Assembly (NCBI GenBank): GCA_947383645.1 | Contig: CANDEH010000033.1 | Location: 1 to 21,815, forward strand | Length of the DNA stretch: 21,815 bases | From: an uncultured Clostridia bacterium | GTDB lineage: Bacteria; Bacillota; Clostridia; Oscillospirales; Oscillospiraceae | Reading direction: 5' to 3' | Shown here: positions 7,630 to 14,157 of the stretch, piece by piece | Layout of the letters: the number at the start of each line of letters is the position of its first letter | Position numbering within the stretch: position 1 is the stretch's first letter | The notes under the pieces: model-generated | What the model was told of the DNA's origin: nothing | What the model saw: only the letters and a program-made list of their open reading frames with translations | The model's database searches: none | Program-made: the position numbers and the translations under genes

Positions 7630-8772
7630 CTACCGGACCCGCAGCTTCCGCTCCTTCAGCCGCTGATACACGAACTCCCGGAACAGCGTGTAGGCTACCG
7701 ACGTCAGGGGGATAAACACCAGCATTCCCGCCACGCCCAGAAGACTTCCGCCCACGCTGACGGCCACCAGAACCCAGATGGAGGGCAGGCCCACAGAGCT
7801 GCCCACCACGTGGGGATAGATCAGGTTGCCCTCAATCTGCTGGAGGACCAGGAACATCACCAGAAATGTCAGCGCCTTCACCGGCGAGATCAGCAGCAGC
7901 AGAAACACGCCCACGCCGCAGCCGATGAAGGCCCCCACAATGGGGATCAGGGCGGTGACGGCGATGAGGCAGCTGACCAGCAGGGCGTAGGGCATCCGGA
8001 AGAGGGTCATGGAGACAAAGAACATGGCCCCTAAGATCACCGCCTCCATGCACTGACCGGTAATGAAGCTCATGAACACCCGGCAGGCGAGGCGGGCGAT
8101 CTCCACCGTGCGGTCGGCGGCCTTCCGGGGCAGGAGGGCGTACAGGGCCTTGCGGCACTGGAGGCCCAGCTTCTCCTTCTGGGTCAGAAGGTAGATGGCG
8201 AAGACGAAGGCTACAAAGAAGTTCACCAGACCGTTGAATACCGACTTGGCGGCGGTGATGGTGGAGCTGAGCATGCTGCCCGCCCCGCTGCGCAGGAAGG
8301 CGATCACGCTGTCCAGAATTTTCTGCCAGTCAAACTCCAGATTCTCCAGCCACTGGAGAATCTGCGGATTGCTGGCGAACTGGTCCTCCGCCCAGCGGAC
8401 CAGGCGGTTCACGCCGGCGGAGATCGTGGAGCCCAGGCCGGCCACAGTAGCCGTAAGCTGCGGCAGTACCACCAGGAGCAGCAGCAGGAGCAGCGCGATG
8501 ATTACTGTGATCGTCAAAAGCAGGCTCAGCGCCCGCAGGTATCCGGGGCGCTTTTTCCTGAACAGGGGGGCCAGAAGCCGCTCCTCAATAAAGCGCATGA
8601 GGACATTGAGGATAAAGGCCATTGCCCCGCCGATCAGGAAGGGGGAGAGAATGCCGGCAAGAAACCGGAGGCCGGCAAGAAACCGGTCGAAGCGCAGCAG
8701 CAGGGCGAGCAGCAGAATGGTAAAGGCAATCAGCGCCATCAGACGGCGCATGGCGGAACGGTCTGTTTGCAT
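7630..8772 (-). CDS. AI-2E family transporter (UPF0118 membrane protein)
   Basis: The 380-aa product is an integral membrane protein of the AI-2E/PerM family, whose members have been assigned to autoinducer export, Na+/H+ antiport or simply unknown transport. There is a paired N-terminal hydrophobic region (about 10-55) and a third helix ending VVLPQL. A soluble amphipathic stretch (about 105-170) follows, then four to five C-terminal helices containing ALIPIVGAFIGCG and the family hallmark LQQIEGNLIYPHVVG(S)SVGLP. The ATG at 8772 has AAGGGAG at 9-nt spacing and a promoter just upstream; longer in-frame starts would run through that promoter. The substrate is unknown from sequence. Confidence 0.9.
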   Translation of the reverse strand: MQTDRSAMRRLMALIAFTILLLALLLRFDRFLAGLRFLAGILSPFLIGGAMAFILNVLMRFIEERLLAPLFRKKRPGYLRALSLLLTITVIIALLLLLLLVVLPQLTATVAGLGSTISAGVNRLVRWAEDQFASNPQILQWLENLEFDWQKILDSVIAFLRSGAGSMLSSTITAAKSVFNGLVNFFVAFVFAIYLLTQKEKLGLQCRKALYALLPRKAADRTVEIARLACRVFMSFITGQCMEAVILGAMFFVSMTLFRMPYALLVSCLIAVTALIPIVGAFIGCGVGVFLLLLISPVKALTFLVMFLVLQQIEGNLIYPHVVGSSVGLPSIWVLVAVSVGGSLLGVAGMLVFIPLTSVAYTLFREFVYQRLKERKLRVR

Positions 8773-8803
8773 GGTCGTACACTCCCTTTTGGTCAATGGA
8801 ACT

Positions 8804-8832
8804 ATCCTACTGAATGAAGCGGATTTCGTCAA
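8804..8832 (-). promoter_or_regulatory. Promoter of the AI-2E family gene
   Basis: Minus strand: -35 TTGACG (8827-8832), 17-nt spacer, -10 TAGGAT (8804-8809), about 25 nt before the mapped ribosome site. In the same spacer, a TACAAT at 8942-8947 on the plus strand is a likely -10 for the divergent AAA+ gene. Its -35 is poor. Confidence 0.65.
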
Positions 8833-8977
8833 GGGAGAATTTGTAAACATTATTCGTCGCCGGCGGGGCGGAGGGATCAGGCGCAAGCGGCCTCCGGAAG
8901 AAAAAGAGGAAATGGAGGTTTTCTTCCCCTGCCGTTTGTGCTACAATAGGCAAAAACATACCGATGGAGGTATCCTC

Positions 8978-10504
8978 ATGAGTGCGCGCAGCTACCACCA
9001 GGACTACGCCGACAGTATCGGCCATTTCTGCGCCGGCCTGCCTGACGGCCTCACCGTGCAGACCAGCGACGTGGACGCCTATTTTCGATCCTGTACGCTG
9101 TCCGTCTGGGCCAGAAGCCCTGGAGACGGCGGCGGCGCGGCGGGGATCAACCAGATCTATACCGATAGGAGCGTCGCCTTTACCGACCAGCAGTTTCAAA
9201 ATGCCATCGCCTACTACCGGGGGGACATGCACGCCGGGACGCCCATGCCGGACTTCTTCGTGAAGCTGGTGGGCTACGACAAGCGCCATGGCAGCTGCTA
9301 CAGCCGTACCTTCGCGGAGATTCAGAAGAATCTGCTGATGCTTTTCGCCGCCGGCGACGGGGACTTCTCCTTTGCCGAGAGCCAGGAGATTACCCGGCTC
9401 TACCAGCGGCTGACGGCCCTCTGTGACGAGAACCGGGTACCGCCGGTGTCTGTGACGCCGGGCCCCTCGTCCTATCTGGGGCGGCGGGAGGAGCAGACGC
9501 TCAGCGGTCTGCTGGCCGATATGGAGCGGCAGCTTGGAAGGCGATCCGACCTCTTCAGCGACTTCTGGGGCGCTGCGCCGAAGGTCCCCGCCGCCGCGGA
9601 ACAGCCGGCGGAGCCGGAGGCCCCCGCCCAGCTCTCCCGGGACGCGGCGGCGGAGGCCGTTCAGAAGGAGCAGGAGGAGCCGCCGGTATCCCTGGAGGAC
9701 GCCATGGCGGAGCTCCGCGCCCTGGTGGGTCTGGAGGCGGTGAAGCGGGATGTGGAGAGCCTGATGAACCTGGTAAAGGTCCGCAACCTGCGGAAGGAGC
9801 GGGGGATGAAGTGCCCGGACATGTCCTTTCACCTGGTGTTCTCCGGCAACCCCGGCACCGGCAAGACCACGGTAGCCCGGATTGTGGGGAAGATTTACCG
9901 GGCTCTGGGCATTCTCAGCAAGGGACACCTGGTGGAGGTGGACCGCAGCGGCCTGGTGGCGGGGTACGTGGGTCAGACGGCCATCAAGACCCAGGAGGTG
10001 ATCCAGAAGGCGCTGGGGGGCGTGCTGTTCATTGACGAGGCATACTCCCTGGCTCCGGCCAACGCGGACAAGGACTTCGGACAGGAGGCCATTGACACCA
10101 TCCTCAAGGCCATGGAGGACCACCGGGACGACTTCGTGGTGATCGTGGCCGGGTATGAGAGTCTGATGCCCCGGTTCATTGATTCCAACCCGGGGCTGAA
10201 GTCCCGGTTTAACAAGTACATCACCTTTGACGACTACGACGGAGAGGCGCTGTACGAGATCTTTATGGGCCGGGTGGAGCGCAGCGACTACCGCATCGAC
10301 AGCGAGGCCGCGGAGGAGGTGAAGTCGTACCTGGAGGATCTCTATGAGTTTCGGGACGACAACTTCGGCAATGCCCGGGACGTGCGGAACCTGTTTGAGC
10401 GGATCGTGGCGAAACAGGCCGACCGGGTGGCGGAAATTGCGGAACCTACGGATGAGGAGATTTTGACGATCACAGCGGAGGATTTAGAGGAGATCAGGAG
10501 TTAG
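8978..10504 (+). CDS. CbxX/CfxQ (SpoVK-like) AAA+ ATPase with an uncharacterised N-terminal domain
   Basis: The C-terminal half is a AAA+ ATPase of the CbxX/SpoVK group, ring-forming machines that remodel partner proteins. In this 508-aa product Walker A GNPGTGKTT is at 290-298 and Walker B LFIDEAY at about 350-356. The sensor-1/arginine-finger region carries SNPGLKSRFNKYITF, and GNARDVRNLFE is the sensor-2 helix. Residues 1-170 form a separate domain I do not recognise. An Ala/Pro/Glu-rich linker (about 205-245) joins the two. The ATG at 8978 has GGAGG 8 nt upstream; longer in-frame starts overlap the divergent AI-2E gene and are rejected. It has its own terminator. The partner protein is unknown. 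SpoVK itself is sporulation-linked, but this protein is longer and need not be. Confidence 0.9.
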   Translation: MSARSYHQDYADSIGHFCAGLPDGLTVQTSDVDAYFRSCTLSVWARSPGDGGGAAGINQIYTDRSVAFTDQQFQNAIAYYRGDMHAGTPMPDFFVKLVGYDKRHGSCYSRTFAEIQKNLLMLFAAGDGDFSFAESQEITRLYQRLTALCDENRVPPVSVTPGPSSYLGRREEQTLSGLLADMERQLGRRSDLFSDFWGAAPKVPAAAEQPAEPEAPAQLSRDAAAEAVQKEQEEPPVSLEDAMAELRALVGLEAVKRDVESLMNLVKVRNLRKERGMKCPDMSFHLVFSGNPGTGKTTVARIVGKIYRALGILSKGHLVEVDRSGLVAGYVGQTAIKTQEVIQKALGGVLFIDEAYSLAPANADKDFGQEAIDTILKAMEDHRDDFVVIVAGYESLMPRFIDSNPGLKSRFNKYITFDDYDGEALYEIFMGRVERSDYRIDSEAAEEVKSYLEDLYEFRDDNFGNARDVRNLFERIVAKQADRVAEIAEPTDEEILTITAEDLEEIRS

Positions 10505-10528
10505 GGAGATCAGGAATTAGACAGTCTG

Positions 10529-10558
10529 GCGCCCGGAAATAGAAAAATTTCCGGGCGC
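10529..10558 (+). terminator. Intrinsic terminator of the AAA+ gene
   Basis: GCGCCCGGAAAT / ATTTCCGGGCGC is a 12-bp perfect stem with loop AGAAAA. It is followed by TTCTTTACCGTTTTT and lies 24 nt after the stop codon. The arm CCCGGAAAT recurs in hairpins at 13240 and 13440. Confidence 0.8.
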
Positions 10559-10629
10559 TTCTTTACCGTTTTTCAAGTTATTCTGCGATAAATGCGGCGG
10601 ACAACTCTTCTTCTCCAAAGTGCCCCGCA

Positions 10630-11175
10630 CTACTGAAACAGCAGCTTCTTCCACCGCCTGCGGTAGGCCGCCTCCAGCGGGCCCAAGGCCCGGTCCAGCA
10701 GCAGGAAGGTGGCGTTGCCCAGCAGGGCCATTGCCGGCAGCAGCGGGACGGCCCCGCCCGCCTCCGCCTCCGCTGCCAGGGGCAGGCGGAACAGAATGAT
10801 CGCCGCAGCGCAGGCCAGGGCCACAGCGCCGTTGAACACCGCCAGCTTCGCTGCCAGGCGCAGGGGGCCCGGCAGGCGGTTCAGGCGGTGGCGCAGTATG
10901 GGGTAGTAGCCTAAAATCAGGAACACCACCGCCGCCTCCGTCTCCGGCGACAGCAGCAGCCCCAGCAGGCTGATTACCGCGTAGACCCCCAGGGCCCACC
11001 GGTGGCCGCAGGCGTCCTGCACCGGCAGCAGGGTCAGCATCGCCAGCACCGGAGCGCAGTAGGCGGCGAAGGGCAGCGCCCCCGCCGTCAGGAACACCGC
11101 GCCCAGGGCCGCCATCAGCCCGCAGACCGCCATTTTCCGGCTGTGCCGTTGGATACGCCCGCTTTCTCCGGCCAT
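10630..11175 (-). CDS. Small integral membrane protein, ECF S-component-like
   Basis: The function is not established. The 181-aa product has a short basic N-terminus (HSRKMAVCGLMAAL) and then five to six hydrophobic segments. These include AAYCAPVLAMLTLLPV, a strongly hydrophobic stretch around ALGVYAVISLLGLLL and a LLGNATFLLLDRAL segment near the C-terminus, which ends basic. The length, the R-K-x-A-x-x-G-L-x-A-A-L opening and the topology resemble the substrate-binding S components of ECF vitamin transporters and related uncharacterised clostridial membrane proteins. No ECF ATPase or T component is nearby. The start has AGGAGGGG 5 nt upstream. A reading frame of 239 codons on the same strand (10517-11236) is a GC-rich shadow. 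Confidence 0.7.
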   Translation of the reverse strand: MAGESGRIQRHSRKMAVCGLMAALGAVFLTAGALPFAAYCAPVLAMLTLLPVQDACGHRWALGVYAVISLLGLLLSPETEAAVVFLILGYYPILRHRLNRLPGPLRLAAKLAVFNGAVALACAAAIILFRLPLAAEAEAGGAVPLLPAMALLGNATFLLLDRALGPLEAAYRRRWKKLLFQ

Positions 11176-11296
11176 CGCTTCCCCTCCTCTCCGCTTTCAT
11201 TATGATTAGTATGCGCCTTTTCTGAGAGTTTGTCAAATGGCAGGGATTTTTGACCGCCTGAGTGCCGCCTCATTTCAAATTTTCCAAAATTTATCC

Positions 11297-11325
11297 TTTA
11301 CATTATAGAACAAACGGTCTATAAT
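11297..11325 (+). promoter_or_regulatory. Promoter with a LexA-box-like site driving the SLOG-polymerase IV operon
   Basis: -35 TTTACA (11297-11302), 17-nt spacer, -10 TATAAT (11320-11325). The spacer holds AGAACAAACGGTCT (11307-11320). It matches 11 of 14 positions of the Gram-positive LexA (DinR) consensus, with GAAC-N4-GGTC against GAAC-N4-GTTC. A repressor bound here would cover both promoter boxes. This would make the operon DNA-damage inducible, which fits an operon ending in a translesion polymerase. Confidence 0.65.
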
Positions 11326-11359
11326 AGATTCAGAGAACCGAGAGAGGGGAGGCGCGGCC

Positions 11360-11863
11360 ATGTGCGGAAGACCGATCACCTGCTGTTTTACCGGCCATCG
11401 GCCGTCCAAACTGCCCTGGGGCACAGACGAGGACGACCCCCGCTGCACCGCTCTGAAGCGCAGGCTTACCGACGCGGTGGAGGCCGCCTACGCCGAGGGA
11501 TTCCGCCACTTCATCACCGGTATGGCGCTGGGGTGCGACCTGTACTTTGCCGAGATTGTCCTGCGTCTTCGGGAGCGGCGCCCCGACGTGAGTCTGGAGG
11601 CGGCTGTCCCGTGTCCCACCCAGGCCGACGGCTGGCCTCCGGCGGACCGGCGGCGGTACCGGCGCATTCTGGACCGGTGCGACTATGAGACGGTGGTTCA
11701 GGATCACTACTCCCCCGGCTGTATGCAGCGGCGGAACCGGTACATGGTGGACCACAGCGCCCTGCTGATCGCCGTGTACGACGGGCGGGCCGGGGGCACC
11801 CGGCAGACGCTGGCGTACGCCATGTCCCGGGGCGTCCCCTTTCTGGACATTCGGGTCTGTTGA
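11360..11863 (+). CDS. DUF1273/SLOG-family protein (YpsA-like)
   Basis: The family has a Rossmann-like SLOG fold thought to bind a nucleotide-derived ligand; the exact role is unknown. The 167-aa product opens with CCFTGHRPSKLPWG, the DUF1273 hallmark. FITGMALGCDLYFAEIVL and a late RNRYMVDHSALLIAVYDGRAGGTRQTLAYA follow, matching the ligand-binding loops of the group. The ATG follows GGGGAGG at a usable distance and lies about 28 nt after a strong promoter. The last residues (RVC-stop) lie inside an inverted-repeat element. Removing that element with one 6-bp duplication would restore the end DIHPEEG and a stop 3 nt before the next gene, so the present C-terminus looks altered by insertion. 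Confidence 0.85.
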   Translation: MCGRPITCCFTGHRPSKLPWGTDEDDPRCTALKRRLTDAVEAAYAEGFRHFITGMALGCDLYFAEIVLRLRERRPDVSLEAAVPCPTQADGWPPADRRRYRRILDRCDYETVVQDHYSPGCMQRRNRYMVDHSALLIAVYDGRAGGTRQTLAYAMSRGVPFLDIRVC

Positions 11864-12011
11864 CAAAGTCGTCTGCCGGCGTCTGGCTTGCTGATTTTCC
11901 GCCATTTTGCCTCAAAATCCTCGGGAATACATCCAGTATTTCCTGCGGTTTTTCAACAGACTGACGAAAACTCTTCTGCGCCATCCATCCGGCGCGATTT
12001 TGTCAACAGAC
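11853..12011. mobile_element. 159-bp MITE-like element with 16-bp terminal inverted repeats
   Basis: GTCTGTTGACAAAGTC (11855-11870) and GATTTTGTCAACAGAC (11996-12011) are inverted repeats, 15 of 16 matching. A third related copy, TTTCAACAGAC, lies at 11952-11962. ACATTC occurs directly before the left end (11847-11852) and directly after the right end (12012-12017), as expected of a 6-bp target duplication. There is no coding capacity for a transposase, so it would need help in trans. It lies between the SLOG gene and the polymerase gene. Confidence 0.65.
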
Positions 12012-12037
12012 ACATTCATCCGGAGGAGGGATAGCCT

Positions 12038-13231
12038 GTGGAACGGAGCATTCTGCACTGTGACTTAAACTGCTTCTACGCCTCTGTGGAGCTTTTGACG
12101 CTGCCGCAGCTGCGCCGCCTGCCGGTGGCGGTCTGCGGCGATCCGGAGAGCCGCCACGGCATTGTGCTGGCCAAGAACGAGATCGCCAAGTCCTATGGCG
12201 TCAAGACGGCGGAGACCATCTACCAGGCCAGGCGCAAGTGTCCGGAACTGATCTGCATCCCGCCCCACCACAGGCGCTACGCCGACTACTCCAAGCTGGT
12301 CAACGAGATCTACCTCCGCTACACCGACCTGGTGGAGCCCTTCGGCATTGACGAGAGCTGGCTGGACATCACCGGCAGCAAGCACCTGTTCGGCGGCGAC
12401 GCGGCCGCCATTGCCAATGAGATCCGGGCCAGGGTGAAGCGGGAGCTGGGGCTCACGCTGTCGGTGGGGGTCAGCTTCAACAAGATTTTCGCCAAGCTGG
12501 GCAGCGACTATAAAAAACCCGACGCCACCACCGTCATCTCCCCAGAGAACTGGCGGGACATTCTTTACCCCCTGCCGGTGACGGACCTGCTGTTTGTGGG
12601 CCGGGCGGCGGCGGCGGTGATGGCGCGGATGAACATCCGCACCATCGGCGATCTGGCCGCCGCAGACCCGGCGGCTTTGGAGGCGGCCCTGGGGAAGCAG
12701 GGGCGCCAGCTCCACCAGTACGCCAACGGCCTGGACCGCGCCCCGGTGCGGCCCTACCACCAGGCGGAACCCATCAAGAGCGTGGGCAACTCCACCACCT
12801 ACGCCCGCAACCTCACCACCCGGGAGGAGGTCCGCGCCGCCATCGCCCTGCTCAGCGACAGCGTGGCCATGCGCCTGCGCCGCCACGGGCTCTACTGCGG
12901 CGGCGTACAGGTGGGGATTAAGGACCCCCAGTTTAAAAGTATCTCCCGTCAGAAGCAGCTCAGGCGCAGCACCCACCTGATGCGGGATATCTCTGCCGCC
13001 GCCATGGAGCTCATCGACGCAGCTTGGAAGTACCCCGCCCCCATCCGCCTTTTGAACGTCACCGCCATCCACCTCACAGATGAGGCGGAGACCTTCGAGC
13101 AGGCCAACCTGTTCGAGGGCGGGGAGGAGCAGAGCAGCGAGCGGCAGGAGAGGATTGAGCGGACGGTGGACGCCATCCGTGGCAAATTCGGCACAGACGC
13201 CATTGCCTTCGGGGGCACGGAAATCAAATAA
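12038..13231 (+). CDS. dinB: Y-family DNA polymerase IV
   Basis: This is a low-fidelity polymerase that copies past DNA lesions. The 397-aa product has the catalytic set for two-metal chemistry: DLNCFYASVE (Asp9) and IDESWLDITGS (Asp105, Glu106). It also has the SVGVSFNKIFAKLGSDYKKPDA stretch typical of DinB, a helix-hairpin-helix region (about 195-225) and a little-finger domain (about 240-340). QANLF near 355-359 is a good sliding-clamp-binding motif. The start is GTG at 12038, with GGAGGAGGG 7 nt upstream. It seems to be transcribed with the SLOG gene from the promoter at 11297. The two genes would have been 3 nt apart before the 159-bp insertion, so translational coupling may have been lost. 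The length is normal. Confidence 0.95.
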   Translation: MERSILHCDLNCFYASVELLTLPQLRRLPVAVCGDPESRHGIVLAKNEIAKSYGVKTAETIYQARRKCPELICIPPHHRRYADYSKLVNEIYLRYTDLVEPFGIDESWLDITGSKHLFGGDAAAIANEIRARVKRELGLTLSVGVSFNKIFAKLGSDYKKPDATTVISPENWRDILYPLPVTDLLFVGRAAAAVMARMNIRTIGDLAAADPAALEAALGKQGRQLHQYANGLDRAPVRPYHQAEPIKSVGNSTTYARNLTTREEVRAAIALLSDSVAMRLRRHGLYCGGVQVGIKDPQFKSISRQKQLRRSTHLMRDISAAAMELIDAAWKYPAPIRLLNVTAIHLTDEAETFEQANLFEGGEEQSSERQERIERTVDAIRGKFGTDAIAFGGTEIK

Positions 13232-13238
13232 CCAGGAG

Positions 13239-13466
13239 AGCCCGGAAATCGTAAGATTTCCGGGCCCAGGCTGTCGAAAAGTCGGCAGAGCAGGCTGGCG
13301 GTAAGGAGGATAGTGTGAAAGGAACCCAAGAAGGGTTCCTTTCACGTCAAATCACCCGCCCGCAGGCGACAAATTGGGGCCATTGGCCCCAATTTGCCTC
13401 GGCTTGTCGAAAAACCCAAGGGGTTTTTCGACAAGCCAAGCCCGGAAATCGTAAGATTTCCGGGCC
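13239..13466. repeat. Array of five perfect hairpins bounded by 28-bp direct repeats exactly 200 bp apart
   Basis: Hairpin 1 is GCCCGGAAATC-GTAA-GATTTCCGGGC (13240-13265). Hairpin 2 is the GAAAGGAACCC type (about 13317-13344). Hairpin 3 is AAATTGGGGCCA / TGGCCCCAATTT (13371-13395). Hairpin 4 has a 17-bp stem (13401-13437, arm GGCTTGTCGAAAAACCC). Hairpin 5 repeats hairpin 1 (13440-13465). The 28-bp copies at 13239-13266 and 13439-13466 are identical. The array sits between the polymerase stop and the XRE gene stop and may end both convergent transcripts. None of the hairpins has a clean T run. Confidence 0.85.
13268..13400 (+). repeat. Copy C of the dispersed repeat, carrying a short ORF with Shine-Dalgarno
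   Basis: This copy is in the opposite orientation to those at 1-211 and 14698-14818. It has AAGGAGG (13303-13309), 5 nt, then GTG (13315), which begins a frame reading VKGTQEGFLSR and on through RPQATN. The first codons form the left arm of the GAAAGGAACCC hairpin. The other copies encode the same peptide start. Whether it is translated cannot be told from one genome window. Confidence 0.75.
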
Positions 13467-13467
13467 T

Positions 13468-13719
13468 TCATATATCTTCCTGGTCCAGTCCTGCAAAGAA
13501 TTCGTCGTAGGTACATTCATAGATGTGCTTCAATGCGATGAGGACACTGGCGCGGATATTCAGCTGGCCCGCCTCATATTTGGCGTAGGTGGTTCTGCCG
13601 ATATCACACCCGCGCAGTTGAAGCATGGCGCACAGCTTTTCCTGGGAGAGTTTGTGGGCCTCCCGAAGCCGCTTCAAGTTGCCGCCCATGTTTCGGTCTC
13701 GTCTGATTTTTTGCTCCAT
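13468..13719 (-). CDS. Small XRE-family regulator (XRE-1)
   Basis: The 83-aa product is almost entirely a helix-turn-helix domain: NLKRLREAHKLSQEKLCAMLQLRGCDIGRTTYAKYEAGQLNIRAS, then a short dimerisation helix VLIALKHIYECTYDEFF. It should bind DNA as a dimer. The start is uncertain: ATG at 13719 has only a weak GGAAA upstream, and ATG at 13689 has none, so translation may depend on the gene upstream, 35 nt away. CCCGGAAATCGTAAG and its inverse (13441-13455 and 13721-13735) flank the gene exactly. It is co-directional with XRE-2 and presumably in one transcript. Confidence 0.85.
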   Translation of the reverse strand: MEQKIRRDRNMGGNLKRLREAHKLSQEKLCAMLQLRGCDIGRTTYAKYEAGQLNIRASVLIALKHIYECTYDEFFAGLDQEDI

Positions 13720-13754
13720 ACTTACGATTTCCGGGGGCTTTTAGCATAAAAAGG

Positions 13755-13997
13755 CTACCGTATTTCCTGTTCCAAACGGTGAAAGATGGGGTCCTCAAAA
13801 AAGTCAGAAAGGGAGATTTCAAGGCCGTCGCACAGCTTTTTTACTGTGATTATAGAGAGGTCCTTTCGGCTCTCGCTCATCATGCTGTACACGGTGGAGG
13901 GCGTAACGCCGGCGAGGGTGGCTAACTCGTTGTATTTGATCTTCCGCTCCCGGCAGAGTTGCTGAAACCGGAGAACGATTGCTTCCTTAACCCGCAC
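13755..13997 (-). CDS. Small XRE-family regulator (XRE-2)
   Basis: The 80-aa product is a Cro/CI-type helix-turn-helix protein: VLRFQQLCRERKIKYNELATLAGVTPSTVYSMM, a KKLCDGLEISLSDFF helix, then a short tail. It probably represses or autoregulates at the dyad operator just upstream. The start is GTG at 13997, with AGGGG 9 nt ahead; the nearby ATG is out of frame. It is the first gene of a two-regulator unit and diverges from the 172-aa gene. Paired small XRE proteins recall phage or toxin-antitoxin switches, but no toxin family can be recognised here. Confidence 0.85.
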   Translation of the reverse strand: MRVKEAIVLRFQQLCRERKIKYNELATLAGVTPSTVYSMMSESRKDLSIITVKKLCDGLEISLSDFFEDPIFHRLEQEIR

Positions 13998-14011
13998 AAT
14001 ACATCACCCCT

Positions 14012-14082
14012 ACTGTAGATGATAAAATATTGTGCGCAAACACGTATACGCACTTGCGTAATTAAGAAAATTCTGATAGGAT
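14012..14082. promoter_or_regulatory. Divergent promoters sharing a dyad operator
   Basis: Leftward promoter: -35 TTGCGC (14034-14039), 16 nt, -10 TACAGT (14012-14017). Rightward promoter: -35 TTGCGT (14054-14059), 17 nt, -10 TAGGAT (14077-14082). The 14034-14059 stretch is a dyad centred at 14046.5, with CGCAA and TTGCG outside and CGTATACG in the middle (18 of 26 positions symmetric). Both -35 boxes lie in its arms, so one dimer or tetramer could shut both promoters. Confidence 0.65.
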
Positions 14083-14157
14083 AGAACTTGTAGGAGTGGG
14101 TATTACCCGCCCCCCCTGGTGATCCAATGAATAGTATAGAAAGAGGAGAAGCAAACC

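Noticed and set aside
8195..8977. Long N-terminal extension of the AAA+ gene
   Set aside because: The frame stays open upstream but is antisense to the AI-2E-family gene and crosses its promoter. GGAGG and ATG at 8978 mark the true start.
10517..11236. 239-codon minus-strand frame over the ECF-S-like gene
   Set aside because: Gly/Pro/Arg-rich composition and no membrane or domain pattern; the overlapping 181-codon frame has the ribosome site and a coherent membrane topology.
11514..11984. 156-codon minus-strand frame starting in the 159-bp element
   Set aside because: It begins within the MITE-like sequence and continues antisense to the SLOG gene with Arg/Pro/Ser-rich composition. No ribosome site was found.
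13239..13466. CRISPR array
   Set aside because: The two identical 28-bp hairpin repeats are 200 bp apart with structured, non-spacer-like sequence between them, and there are no cas genes in the window.
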